NCBI GenBank assembly: GCA_963755075.1
Contig: CAVWKL010000013.1
Coordinates: forward strand, 1 to 12,182
Source of the DNA: Roseiarcus sp963755075
GTDB lineage: Bacteria; Pseudomonadota; Alphaproteobacteria; Rhizobiales; Beijerinckiaceae
DNA length: 12,182 bases
Direction of reading: 5' to 3'
The first letter of the stretch is position 1; each line of letters begins with the position of its first letter. Positions 1-8,125 of this stretch are shown one piece after another. A program made the translations under genes and the position numbers. The notes under the pieces are model-generated. The model saw only the letters and a program-made list of their open reading frames with translations, was not told the DNA's origin and made no database searches.

Positions 1-1
1 T

Positions 2-3000
2 CCGAATACGCCCGAGATCGCCAAGCAGGCGCTCGCCTATCGCCAAACGCTGGAGGCCGCGCCCAAGAGCGCAAAGCTCGGCGCGCTTCTGTCCGGCATT
101 CGGCAAGCGCAAAGCCTCGGCGCCGTCGGCGAGACCTTGCATCTCTATGAACAACTCGTCGCCCTGGAGCCGAACAATTTCCGCTCTTGGCTCAAGCTCG
201 GTCTGACCTGGCATGAGGCCGACAAGGGCGCCGCGGGAGGCTTGAACGCCGCCTGGAACGCCTATGAAAACGCCCACGGCGCGCCGGACCAAGTCGAAGC
301 GTTGTTGCTGATGTCGGCGGTCCTGCGCGACCAATTGGCCGCGGCGCGGGAGGCCTATCAGACGAACAGCCGCGATCTGGCGGGCGTGACCGAGGTGCTT
401 CGCGGCGAGGACGCATGCCCGAACGCCGACGCGCCCCGCGATTCAGCGGCGGTCGCGGCGAGCCGAGTGGCGCTCAACTGCAAGACCCGCGACGACTACG
501 CCGAGGCGATGCGCCGCGCCTCCGCGCGGGTTGGCGAAATCGCGCACGATCTCGATGAAATCTATGCCGAGATTTCGAGCAAACTGCCCGGTCTCGTCGA
601 CGTTCAAAAGATGAAGCAAGGCGACAATCGCGCGCTCGATTTCGCCCCGATATCGATCAGCGACAGCAGCCAGGTCAAAGTCGCGTTCAAGATGGAAGGG
701 GATCGGGCGAAAGGCTGCGTCGAGTTCACGCAAGACCTCAACGCGGATGCGAGCGCCTACAATAATTTCGTCTCTCTGTCGTTCTTGAGGGACACCCACA
801 AGCAACAGGACAATGACGACGAAGCGGGAGAGGCCAAACCGCAAAATTCGCCGACGCCGATGAAGGCGTCGCTGTCGACGCAGGGGCGAACGCTGTGCAT
901 CGACAACCTGACGCCGGGCGCCAACTACAGCCTTGTTCTCAAGAAGGGCCTCCGGTCGAAACTGGGCCTGGAACTCGCGAGCGACGCGGCCGAAACGGAA
1001 GTCGACGCGCCCGACATTCCCGCGCGCGTCCAATTCTCGGGCGGCCGCTTCGTGCTGCCGCGATCGGGGGCGGGCAAGATCGAAGCGCAGACGACGAACC
1101 TGCACAGGTTCAATGCGGAATTATATCGGATCACCGACCGGACCCTCTATCGTCAGATCGCGCTCGGCTATGTCGGCGGCGCCGACGACAATCTTCCCGG
1201 CGACGAGTATCAGGGCCTCAGCGAGCACTTCGGCGAACTCATGTGGCGCGGCGCGGTCGTCATGCCGACCCGCGGCAAGCCCAACGAATCCGTCAGCGCG
1301 CTGTTGCCGGTGCGCGATCTCCTAAACCGTCGCCGGGAGTGGATTCGCCAGCGGTCCGCCGACAACAAGCGCGCATCGCAGGAGATCCTCGCCTCCGGCG
1401 CGCGGAACGACTTCGTCGCCAACGAGACCGAGCCCGGCCTGCCCGGGGAATTCTTCGCCGACAGTTCGGATTTCGAGGCCGCGGCGGGCGCGCTCGCCAA
1501 TCCCGGCGTCTATGCGCTCGTCACGCCCGACCCCGGTTCCGACTGCCGCGACGGCAAGACCGTCGCCGAGCACAAGCCTTGCGATCAAGTCGTTCAATGG
1601 TTCATCGACACCGACATCGGCCTGACGTTTTACGAGGGGAGCGACAAGTTCGACGTCGTGCTCCGCTCGCTGGAGACCGGCGAGGCGCTGCACGGAGTCG
1701 TTCAACTGGTGACCGCCGGCAACCGGGTTCTGGGCGAACTCGCCACGGACGCGAACGGGGTCGCACGCTTTCCCAAGAGCCTCACGCGCGGGACGCAAAG
1801 CAACGCCCTGGCGGCGATCATGGCTCAGGTCGACAGCGACAAGGGCTTGGGCGACTTCGCGTTTATGACGTTCAATTCGGAACGGCTGGATCTATCCAAG
1901 CTCAACGTCGACGGACGAACGCTGCCCGCGGGCGTCGATGCTTTTCTCACCACGGACCGCGGGCTCTACGAACCCGGCCAAACGATCGAACTCGTGGCGC
2001 TGTTGCGCGACGCCAAGGGCGAGGCGATCGAGGCGCCCCCAAGGGCGATGGTTCGCCTGGAAGCGCGCGATCGCGTCCTCATTCAAGCGCCGATCGAGCC
2101 GTCCGAATGGAAACTCGGCGGCGCGCGCAAATCCATCGTGCTGCCGAAAGAGGCGCGATCCGGCCCCGTTCGCGTCGTGCTTTCGTTGGGAGAAGGCGAG
2201 AACGCCGCGGTCGGCGAAACGCTGATCCATATCGGGCCGATCAAGCCCGATCAAGTCGACGTGCAGTTTCCCGACGCCGGCTCGACCTGGAGCGCGCGCG
2301 CCGATCACGGCAAGCTCGAAGTCAAAGGGCCGATCGTGGCGCGCTACCTGTTTGCGGCGCAAACGGACAAGCTCGGCGCGGCGAGGGATCTGCGCGTCGA
2401 AGCCGTGGCGCGGGTTTCGGCCGGCGAGACCCCGAAGGAGGCCTGCTACAGGGGGTTCGCTTTCGGCAAATATGACGAAAGCCCCATCACCGGCGCCTCG
2501 GTTCCATCCGTGCAGTTCACCGACGGCAACGGCGACGCCACGCTCGACCTTGCCGGCTTCGACATTCCCGTCGCCACGCGGCCCATCGCCGCCACGATCG
2601 AGGTGATGGTCTACGATTCGAGCGGGCCCGTCGGCGGGCGCAGCCTGGCGCTGCCGGTGAACGACGGCAAGGGGTGGATCGGCCTCGCAAAGGCGCCCTC
2701 CCTGCATACCGATCGCGCGAGCGGCAAGGCGTCGCTGGACCTCGACGTCGTCCGCCTGACCGCCGACAACCAACCGGACGGCGATCACGCGCTCGAAGCC
2801 TCTTTGTGGCGCGAACGCGAGTCCTACAGCTGGGAGGTGCACGACGGCGGGACGCCGCAATATACGCGTTCGATCTCGCTCGAGCCGACGCCTTTTCAGC
2901 GCAGCTTCTCGGCGTCGCAATTGCAGCGCGCGACCGGGTCCGCGGCCTCGGCGGGCGCCGAGGAGTGCGTGCAGCCGGAGCGCATGACGAACCTGTTCGA

Positions 3001-6000
3001 AAACCTCGACGTGGGGCGTTACGTGCTGACGGTCGAAGACAAGGACACCGGCCGCATCGCCTCGACGCGCATTCAGGTCGGCGCCGCGCAGACGGACCCC
3101 GACGAATTGGAGCCCAACATCTTCGTCCTCTCCAGCGACAAGGAGCTCTATCAACCGGACGAAACGATCGAATTGACGGCGCAAACGCCGTTCGACGGTC
3201 CGGTGCTCGTCGCGCTCGCGCAGGGCGATGTCGAGCATTGGGTGGCGGGACGGGCGGAAAACGGCGTCGCCAAGCTGCGTTTCTCGCCGCCCGCGGATTG
3301 GGCGGGCAAGGGCTTCTACGCCCTGGCGACGGTCTTCCGCGCTGGCGACAAATCGATCTCAAACGCCGGACCCGACCGCGCGATCGGGGCGAAATACGTC
3401 GAGATATCGGGCAAGCCGAAAGGCTTCGCGGCCTCCGTCGCGATCCTCTCTCGCGGCGAGTTCAAGCCGCTTGCGCCGGGAGAGGACCTCAAGTTCCGGC
3501 TCTGCGTCTCCGCGAGCCCGCAGGCGGATTGCGCTCAGGACGCGCCGGCCATGGGGGGCGGCGTCGGGGAGGACGTTTTCGCGGTCGCCTACGTCGTCGA
3601 CGAGGGGCTGATCGGCCTGACCGGCCATCACTCGCCTCCGCCGGACCCGCAGGCGCACTTCTACGGCAGACGCCGGCTGGATGTCCGGTTGATGGATACT
3701 TACAGCCGCTTGTTGCTGACCGCGGGCGGCGATCGGCCCGGTCGACTTGCGCTTTCCAACTATACTTCCGAAAGCGTGGTCGCCGCGGCGATGGGACCGG
3801 TCAAGCTCCAGGGCGGCCGCGCGGAGTTTTCATTCCCAAATCTCGGTCTCGCCAACGGTCGGCTGTCGATCTTCGTCATCGCATGGTCGAAGAGCTTCGC
3901 CGCCAGCGCGAGTTCGCAAGTCACCGTCCACAGCCCCGTCGTCTTCGATCTCGGCGCGCCGCGGTTCCTGCTGGCGGGGGACCGCGCGATCATTCCGCTT
4001 CGCATGGTGAATTTCGACTTTGCTCACGACGGCGATTTCGCCATCCGAGCCTCGGTGGACGGAACGCCGGGGCGCGTCGCGTTTCAACCCGAAGCCGGAG
4101 ACAAGGCGGCCGAGAGCGCCGAACTTCGCACGCCGCTGCGGCTCGGCGAGACCAAGATCGTCTATCTCGTGGTCGAGCCGGAGGCGGCGAGCAGCGGCGC
4201 CATGGTTGTCTCGCTCGACGTCGAACCCGTCGGTTCGCCGATCCCGTTGCCGGGGCGCAAGCGCACATGGCGGATCGACGTGCGTCCGCCGCGCCTGTCC
4301 TCGGTGGCGACGCTGAGCTTTCCCTTGCAGTCCAACCCGACGCCGATATCCAAGTTGGTCGGCGACCTCGTCGCCGGCTACGCCGATCCCCGGCACGTGC
4401 GGGTGACCGCCCACTTCGCCGACAGCGCGCAGTCGCTGCTGAGCGTCGCCGCCCCCGCCGCGCCGACGGGCGCAACGCACGCGTTGGACCAGCTCGCGCT
4501 ACGCGCGATGACCTACTTCGGCGATCGCGTCCGAGCCCAGGATCCGGCCGCACGGCCGGAGGGCGAGCGGCTGCTCGGCGACATCCTCAGCCTGCAATTG
4601 CCGGACGGTTCGTTCCTGAACTATCGGACCGTCGGCAACCCGACGGACCTGGAGATGAACCAGGACAAATCGCCCGACGGGTTGCGCAGCGCATTGAGGC
4701 GGACCGCCGTCGCGCTGGAAGCCTTCTCGCTGGCGAAGGCGGCTGGCTACGCGGTTCCCGCCAGCAGCGTTGCGGCGGCGCGGCAATTCGCGGTCATGAC
4801 GCGCGACGACAACGAACCGGACATCGGCTGCTCGTTCGAGGCGCTGCTCGCCGACTTCGCGCTCGTCGACTTCGGCGCCGTCGATGAGGACCGCATCGAG
4901 AAAATCGCCGCGTGCCCAAACCACGAGATCTGGGAAAAGGCAGCCGCTTACGCCGTCGCCTCCCGCTTCGGCAGCACCGACAAGGCGCAGGTCATTCTGA
5001 CGAGTTTCGCGACCGACGCGAAGGAGGGCGCGCTGAACAATCTCGGCGATTCGGAAGCCGGCCAAATCAAGCTGGCGATGATGGCGAACTTCCTCGCGCA
5101 GGCGAAAGCGCCCGCCCCGGCGCGAGAGCCGGTGGCGGACGCGCTTCTGACGACTGGCAACCGCGTCCTTTCGCCGACCGCGGCGGCCTGGATCGCCGGC
5201 GACGCCGACTTGGCGCGGCGCTCGAGCCTCGACCTTGCCGCTATTCATATCGAGGGCGACGGGCTCGGCGCGCTGAGCGTCGGTCCCAATGGGGTTCTGG
5301 AGACCGAGAGCGTGAATTTCGAGCGTCTGCAGAATTCTCCGACGCTCGTCTCGGTCGGCGGCGACCAGAAGGCGCGCGCCTTCGTGACGATCGAGGGCGT
5401 GCCCGCCAGCGCGAAGGGCGAGGACACGCTGCCCGCCGGAGCGATCCGGCGCAGGGTCTATTCCGCCGCCGACGGTCACGAGATCAATCTCAAGACCGAC
5501 GAACTCAAGATCGGCGACCGACTTGTGATCGTGATCGAGGGCGATCGCAATCCATTGGCCAAGGCCATCGGCGCGGATGGCGACGCCGAGCCGCAAGACA
5601 TCGACGAACCCTTCGTCGTGGCCGATCTCTTGCCCAGCGCCCTCAAGATCGCCGCGCCGACAGTTCAGGACGCGAAGGAATTCAAGACGGCGGAATGGAT
5701 CAAGAAACTGGGGCCGATCGGCGATCTGCGATCCATCGATTCGGATCCGGATCGATGGGTGGCGCTCGTGGTTCCGCGATCGCGTCAGCCGCCGCCCCCC
5801 GAGGCGCCCGACTCGCAAAATCCTTCGGCGCCGCCGAAACCCGCCGCGACCGGCGCGACCCCCGACGCGAACGTCGATTTTCGCCAGGCCTATGTCGCGC
5901 GCGTCAATTTGGGCGGGCGTTTCCTGTGGCCGGGCGTTTCGATCGAGGCGTCGACCCAATTCGCGACGACCTATCGCTCGGAGTCCTCGACCTTCGAAGT

Positions 6001-6028
6001 CAAAGCGCTGGGGGCGCAAGCCAAATGA
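2..6028 (+). CDS. Alpha-2-macroglobulin-like periplasmic protein, thioester-less (5' partial)
   Basis: The frame is open from base 2 to the TGA at 6026-6028, giving 2008 visible residues; the true start and signal peptide lie upstream. Residues are counted from base 2. Residues 1-130 are helical and TPR-like. A macroglobulin-type strand region follows, with GCVEF near 239 and VQFSGGRFVLPR near 343. The hallmark DRGLYEPGQT is at 652, VVDEGLIGLTG near 1198 and PRFLLAGDRA near 1320. The helical thioester-domain region has PDGSF near 1534, and a C-terminal strand domain has GRFLWPG near 1973. Family members trap proteases that cleave a bait region. The position where GCxEQ is expected reads THALDQ (1492-1497), so no thioester can form and any trapping would be non-covalent. 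Twelve cysteines fit a disulfide-bonded periplasmic protein. Bacterial relatives are often about 1650 residues, so this one is long. It heads the visible operon and overlaps pbpC by ATGA. The family call is secure; the exact role is inferred. Confidence 0.93.
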   Translation, partial: PNTPEIAKQALAYRQTLEAAPKSAKLGALLSGIRQAQSLGAVGETLHLYEQLVALEPNNFRSWLKLGLTWHEADKGAAGGLNAAWNAYENAHGAPDQVEALLLMSAVLRDQLAAAREAYQTNSRDLAGVTEVLRGEDACPNADAPRDSAAVAASRVALNCKTRDDYAEAMRRASARVGEIAHDLDEIYAEISSKLPGLVDVQKMKQGDNRALDFAPISISDSSQVKVAFKMEGDRAKGCVEFTQDLNADASAYNNFVSLSFLRDTHKQQDNDDEAGEAKPQNSPTPMKASLSTQGRTLCIDNLTPGANYSLVLKKGLRSKLGLELASDAAETEVDAPDIPARVQFSGGRFVLPRSGAGKIEAQTTNLHRFNAELYRITDRTLYRQIALGYVGGADDNLPGDEYQGLSEHFGELMWRGAVVMPTRGKPNESVSALLPVRDLLNRRREWIRQRSADNKRASQEILASGARNDFVANETEPGLPGEFFADSSDFEAAAGALANPGVYALVTPDPGSDCRDGKTVAEHKPCDQVVQWFIDTDIGLTFYEGSDKFDVVLRSLETGEALHGVVQLVTAGNRVLGELATDANGVARFPKSLTRGTQSNALAAIMAQVDSDKGLGDFAFMTFNSERLDLSKLNVDGRTLPAGVDAFLTTDRGLYEPGQTIELVALLRDAKGEAIEAPPRAMVRLEARDRVLIQAPIEPSEWKLGGARKSIVLPKEARSGPVRVVLSLGEGENAAVGETLIHIGPIKPDQVDVQFPDAGSTWSARADHGKLEVKGPIVARYLFAAQTDKLGAARDLRVEAVARVSAGETPKEACYRGFAFGKYDESPITGASVPSVQFTDGNGDATLDLAGFDIPVATRPIAATIEVMVYDSSGPVGGRSLALPVNDGKGWIGLAKAPSLHTDRASGKASLDLDVVRLTADNQPDGDHALEASLWRERESYSWEVHDGGTPQYTRSISLEPTPFQRSFSASQLQRATGSAASAGAEECVQPERMTNLFENLDVGRYVLTVEDKDTGRIASTRIQVGAAQTDPDELEPNIFVLSSDKELYQPDETIELTAQTPFDGPVLVALAQGDVEHWVAGRAENGVAKLRFSPPADWAGKGFYALATVFRAGDKSISNAGPDRAIGAKYVEISGKPKGFAASVAILSRGEFKPLAPGEDLKFRLCVSASPQADCAQDAPAMGGGVGEDVFAVAYVVDEGLIGLTGHHSPPPDPQAHFYGRRRLDVRLMDTYSRLLLTAGGDRPGRLALSNYTSESVVAAAMGPVKLQGGRAEFSFPNLGLANGRLSIFVIAWSKSFAASASSQVTVHSPVVFDLGAPRFLLAGDRAIIPLRMVNFDFAHDGDFAIRASVDGTPGRVAFQPEAGDKAAESAELRTPLRLGETKIVYLVVEPEAASSGAMVVSLDVEPVGSPIPLPGRKRTWRIDVRPPRLSSVATLSFPLQSNPTPISKLVGDLVAGYADPRHVRVTAHFADSAQSLLSVAAPAAPTGATHALDQLALRAMTYFGDRVRAQDPAARPEGERLLGDILSLQLPDGSFLNYRTVGNPTDLEMNQDKSPDGLRSALRRTAVALEAFSLAKAAGYAVPASSVAAARQFAVMTRDDNEPDIGCSFEALLADFALVDFGAVDEDRIEKIAACPNHEIWEKAAAYAVASRFGSTDKAQVILTSFATDAKEGALNNLGDSEAGQIKLAMMANFLAQAKAPAPAREPVADALLTTGNRVLSPTAAAWIAGDADLARRSSLDLAAIHIEGDGLGALSVGPNGVLETESVNFERLQNSPTLVSVGGDQKARAFVTIEGVPASAKGEDTLPAGAIRRRVYSAADGHEINLKTDELKIGDRLVIVIEGDRNPLAKAIGADGDAEPQDIDEPFVVADLLPSALKIAAPTVQDAKEFKTAEWIKKLGPIGDLRSIDSDPDRWVALVVPRSRQPPPPEAPDSQNPSAPPKPAATGATPDANVDFRQAYVARVNLGGRFLWPGVSIEASTQFATTYRSESSTFEVKALGAQAK

Positions 6029-8112
6029 TCTCGGCGCGCGCGCTCGCGGGCGTCTTCTCGCACCTCGCCCTCGCAGGCCTCGCGCTTGCCGGAGGGGCGC
6101 ACGCGCTCATTTCGGCGACCCCCCTTCCCGACCTTTCTCGCTATGCGCAACGATCGCAGATCGTCACTTCGATCGAGGGCGAGCCGCTCTGGGCCTTTCT
6201 CGCGCGCGACGGACGCTGGCGTTTCTCGGCCTCGCCGGCCGACGTCGATCCCAAATACGTGAAGACCTTGATCGCATACGAGGACCAGCGATTTCGCAGC
6301 CATCCCGGCGTCGACGCGCTCGCTCTGTTTCGCGCCGCCTTCGAGGCGCTGCGTCATGGCGGGGCGGTGTCGGGCGGATCGACTTTGACCATGCAGACCG
6401 TGCGCCTCTTGGAGCCTCAGCCGCGAACCCTGGTCGCCAAGATCGACCAAATCCTGAAAGCGCTGAAATTGGAGCGCGTTCTGCACAAGGACGAGATCCT
6501 GCGGATCTATCTCACGCTCGCGCCGTTCGGCGGCAATGTCGACGGCGTGCGCGCGGCCTCGCTGCTCTATTTCGGCAAGGAGCCGAAACGGCTCACCATC
6601 GGCGAGGCGGCGATGTTGGTCGCCATCCCGCAAGCGCCGGAAGATCGCCGGCCCGATCGCCATCCCGATGCGGCGCAATCGGCGAGGAACAGGGTGGTCA
6701 AGACGCTGTGGGCCCGCCACGCCCTCGACGTCAACGAGGCGAAACTCGCGCGATTGGAGAGCGTGGTCGGTCATTTCCAACCGTTCGCTTTCGCCGCTCC
6801 CCATTTCGCCATGCGCGTGCGCGACGCCGCCGGCGCCGGTGTGGAAACTGTGCCCACGCTGATCGAGCGCGACCTGCAGCATACGGTCGAGATGTTGGTC
6901 TCGCGCGCGCTTCGGCAATGGGACGACGCGGTCAATATCGCCGTCGTGGTGATCCGCAATCGCGACGCTTCGTTCGCCGCCTATGTCGGCGGCGCGGAGT
7001 TCGGCGCCCCGACCCGCAGCGGCTATCTCGATCTCGCTCAGTCCGAGCGCTCGCCGGGGTCGGCGCTCAAGCCGTTCATCTACGCCTTGGCTTTCGAAAA
7101 CCTGATCGTGCATCCCGACACGATCATCACCGACCAGCCGATCGAGATCGACGGATATCGGCCCGACAATGCCGATGACCAATTCATGGGCGATCTCACC
7201 GTTCGGCAAGCGCTGGTGAGATCGCGCAACACGACGGCGGTGATGCTGCTCGGCAAGGTCGGCGTGGACGAATTGTTGGAGCGCTTCCGCCGCGTCGGCC
7301 GCCCGCTCGTTCTCCCGGCGGCCGATCCCTCGGGCGGCCTCGCCACGGCGCTCGGGGGCGAGGGCGTGCGGCTCGAGCAACTCGCCTGGTTCTATACGGC
7401 CTTCGCAAGGGACGGCAGGCTCAGCGCGCTTCGCCTGACGCCGGACGATCCGATACAGCCCCGCGGCGCGCTGATGTCCGCCTATGCGGCGCGGGCGACC
7501 GCCGACGTGCTCGCCGACGTGCCGCCGCCGAGCGGATTCGAGCGCCTGTTGGCGGGCGACGGCGGGCGACGCCTCGGATTCAAGACGGGCACGTCCTATG
7601 GGTTCCGAGACGCCTGGGCGATCGGCTTCGATCAGACGCACACCGTCGGGGTCTGGGTCGGCCGACCCGACGGCGCCGCCCATCTCGGCGCCTATGGCGT
7701 GACCGCCGCGGCGCCGCTGCTGATGCAAGTTTTCGAGGCTCTGCCGGCGCCGGAGGCGGGGATCAAGTATTCCGACGCGGAACTCGGTCCGCTCGCCCCG
7801 AATCACGACTTGCCGCCGCGCCTGGTTCGATTCGAGGCGACGGCGCCCGGGGCGCGTTCGTCCGAACTCTCGGTATTCTTCCCACGCAACGGCGCCACGA
7901 TCGAATCCGGCCGTCCGGCCGGAGCGCCGGTCGAACTGACGCTGTCGGCGCAGGGCGGGCGGCCGCCCTACGTCTGGCAGGTGTCGGGGCGGCGCGAGAC
8001 GACGACGGAAATGCCGAGCGTCAAATGGCTGTTCGACGCACGCGGGCAATTCGACGTTCGGGTTCTCGATGCGGCTGGGGAGGCCGCCGAGTCGTCATTC
8101 TGGCTCAATTGA
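6025..8112 (+). CDS. pbpC: Penicillin-binding protein 1C, bifunctional transglycosylase/transpeptidase
   Basis: Encodes 695 residues. PbpC is an inner-membrane class A penicillin-binding protein that polymerises and may cross-link peptidoglycan. Residues 7-28 are a hydrophobic signal anchor. The GT51 transglycosylase domain shows YEDQRFRSHPGVD with the predicted catalytic Glu at 86, then GGSTLTMQ and KDEILRIYLTLAPFGGN; the APFGG variant is typical of PbpC. The transpeptidase domain has SALK with the nucleophile Ser346 and Lys349, SRN at 400-402 and KTGTS from 520. A PbpC-type C-terminal beta domain occupies roughly 610-695, beginning near FFPRNGATIES. All catalytic motifs are intact. The length is somewhat below the roughly 770 residues of the E. 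coli protein. The ATG at 6025 overlaps the macroglobulin stop (ATGA), which implies translational coupling. The frame stays open upstream inside the macroglobulin gene, but the signal anchor fixes this start. The pairing matches yfhM-pbpC. Confidence 0.96.
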   Translation: MISARALAGVFSHLALAGLALAGGAHALISATPLPDLSRYAQRSQIVTSIEGEPLWAFLARDGRWRFSASPADVDPKYVKTLIAYEDQRFRSHPGVDALALFRAAFEALRHGGAVSGGSTLTMQTVRLLEPQPRTLVAKIDQILKALKLERVLHKDEILRIYLTLAPFGGNVDGVRAASLLYFGKEPKRLTIGEAAMLVAIPQAPEDRRPDRHPDAAQSARNRVVKTLWARHALDVNEAKLARLESVVGHFQPFAFAAPHFAMRVRDAAGAGVETVPTLIERDLQHTVEMLVSRALRQWDDAVNIAVVVIRNRDASFAAYVGGAEFGAPTRSGYLDLAQSERSPGSALKPFIYALAFENLIVHPDTIITDQPIEIDGYRPDNADDQFMGDLTVRQALVRSRNTTAVMLLGKVGVDELLERFRRVGRPLVLPAADPSGGLATALGGEGVRLEQLAWFYTAFARDGRLSALRLTPDDPIQPRGALMSAYAARATADVLADVPPPSGFERLLAGDGGRRLGFKTGTSYGFRDAWAIGFDQTHTVGVWVGRPDGAAHLGAYGVTAAAPLLMQVFEALPAPEAGIKYSDAELGPLAPNHDLPPRLVRFEATAPGARSSELSVFFPRNGATIESGRPAGAPVELTLSAQGGRPPYVWQVSGRRETTTEMPSVKWLFDARGQFDVRVLDAAGEAAESSFWLN

Positions 8113-8116
8113 GGGG
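8111..8116 (+). promoter_or_regulatory. Ribosome binding site of the propeller gene
   Basis: GAGGGG overlaps the pbpC stop codon and lies 9 nt before the ATG at 8126. It decides that start over the in-frame ATG codons at 8069 (inside pbpC), 8162 and 8234. It also supports co-transcription with pbpC. Confidence 0.6.
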
Positions 8117-8125
8117 CGCGCGTTC

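Noticed and set aside
4811..4849. GCSFEALL in the macroglobulin as a thioester motif
   Set aside because: It lacks the EQ pair and lies about 115 residues after the expected site. Its cysteine more likely pairs with the one in AACPNH.
137..6028. TTG at 137 as the start of the macroglobulin gene
   Set aside because: The same frame is open to base 2 with similar helical sequence, and no signal peptide follows 137. The real start lies upstream of the window.
5971..8049. Long minus-strand ORF opposite pbpC
   Set aside because: Its product is a low-complexity Arg-rich sequence without family motifs, a typical mirror of high-GC coding DNA. The plus strand encodes intact PbpC motifs.
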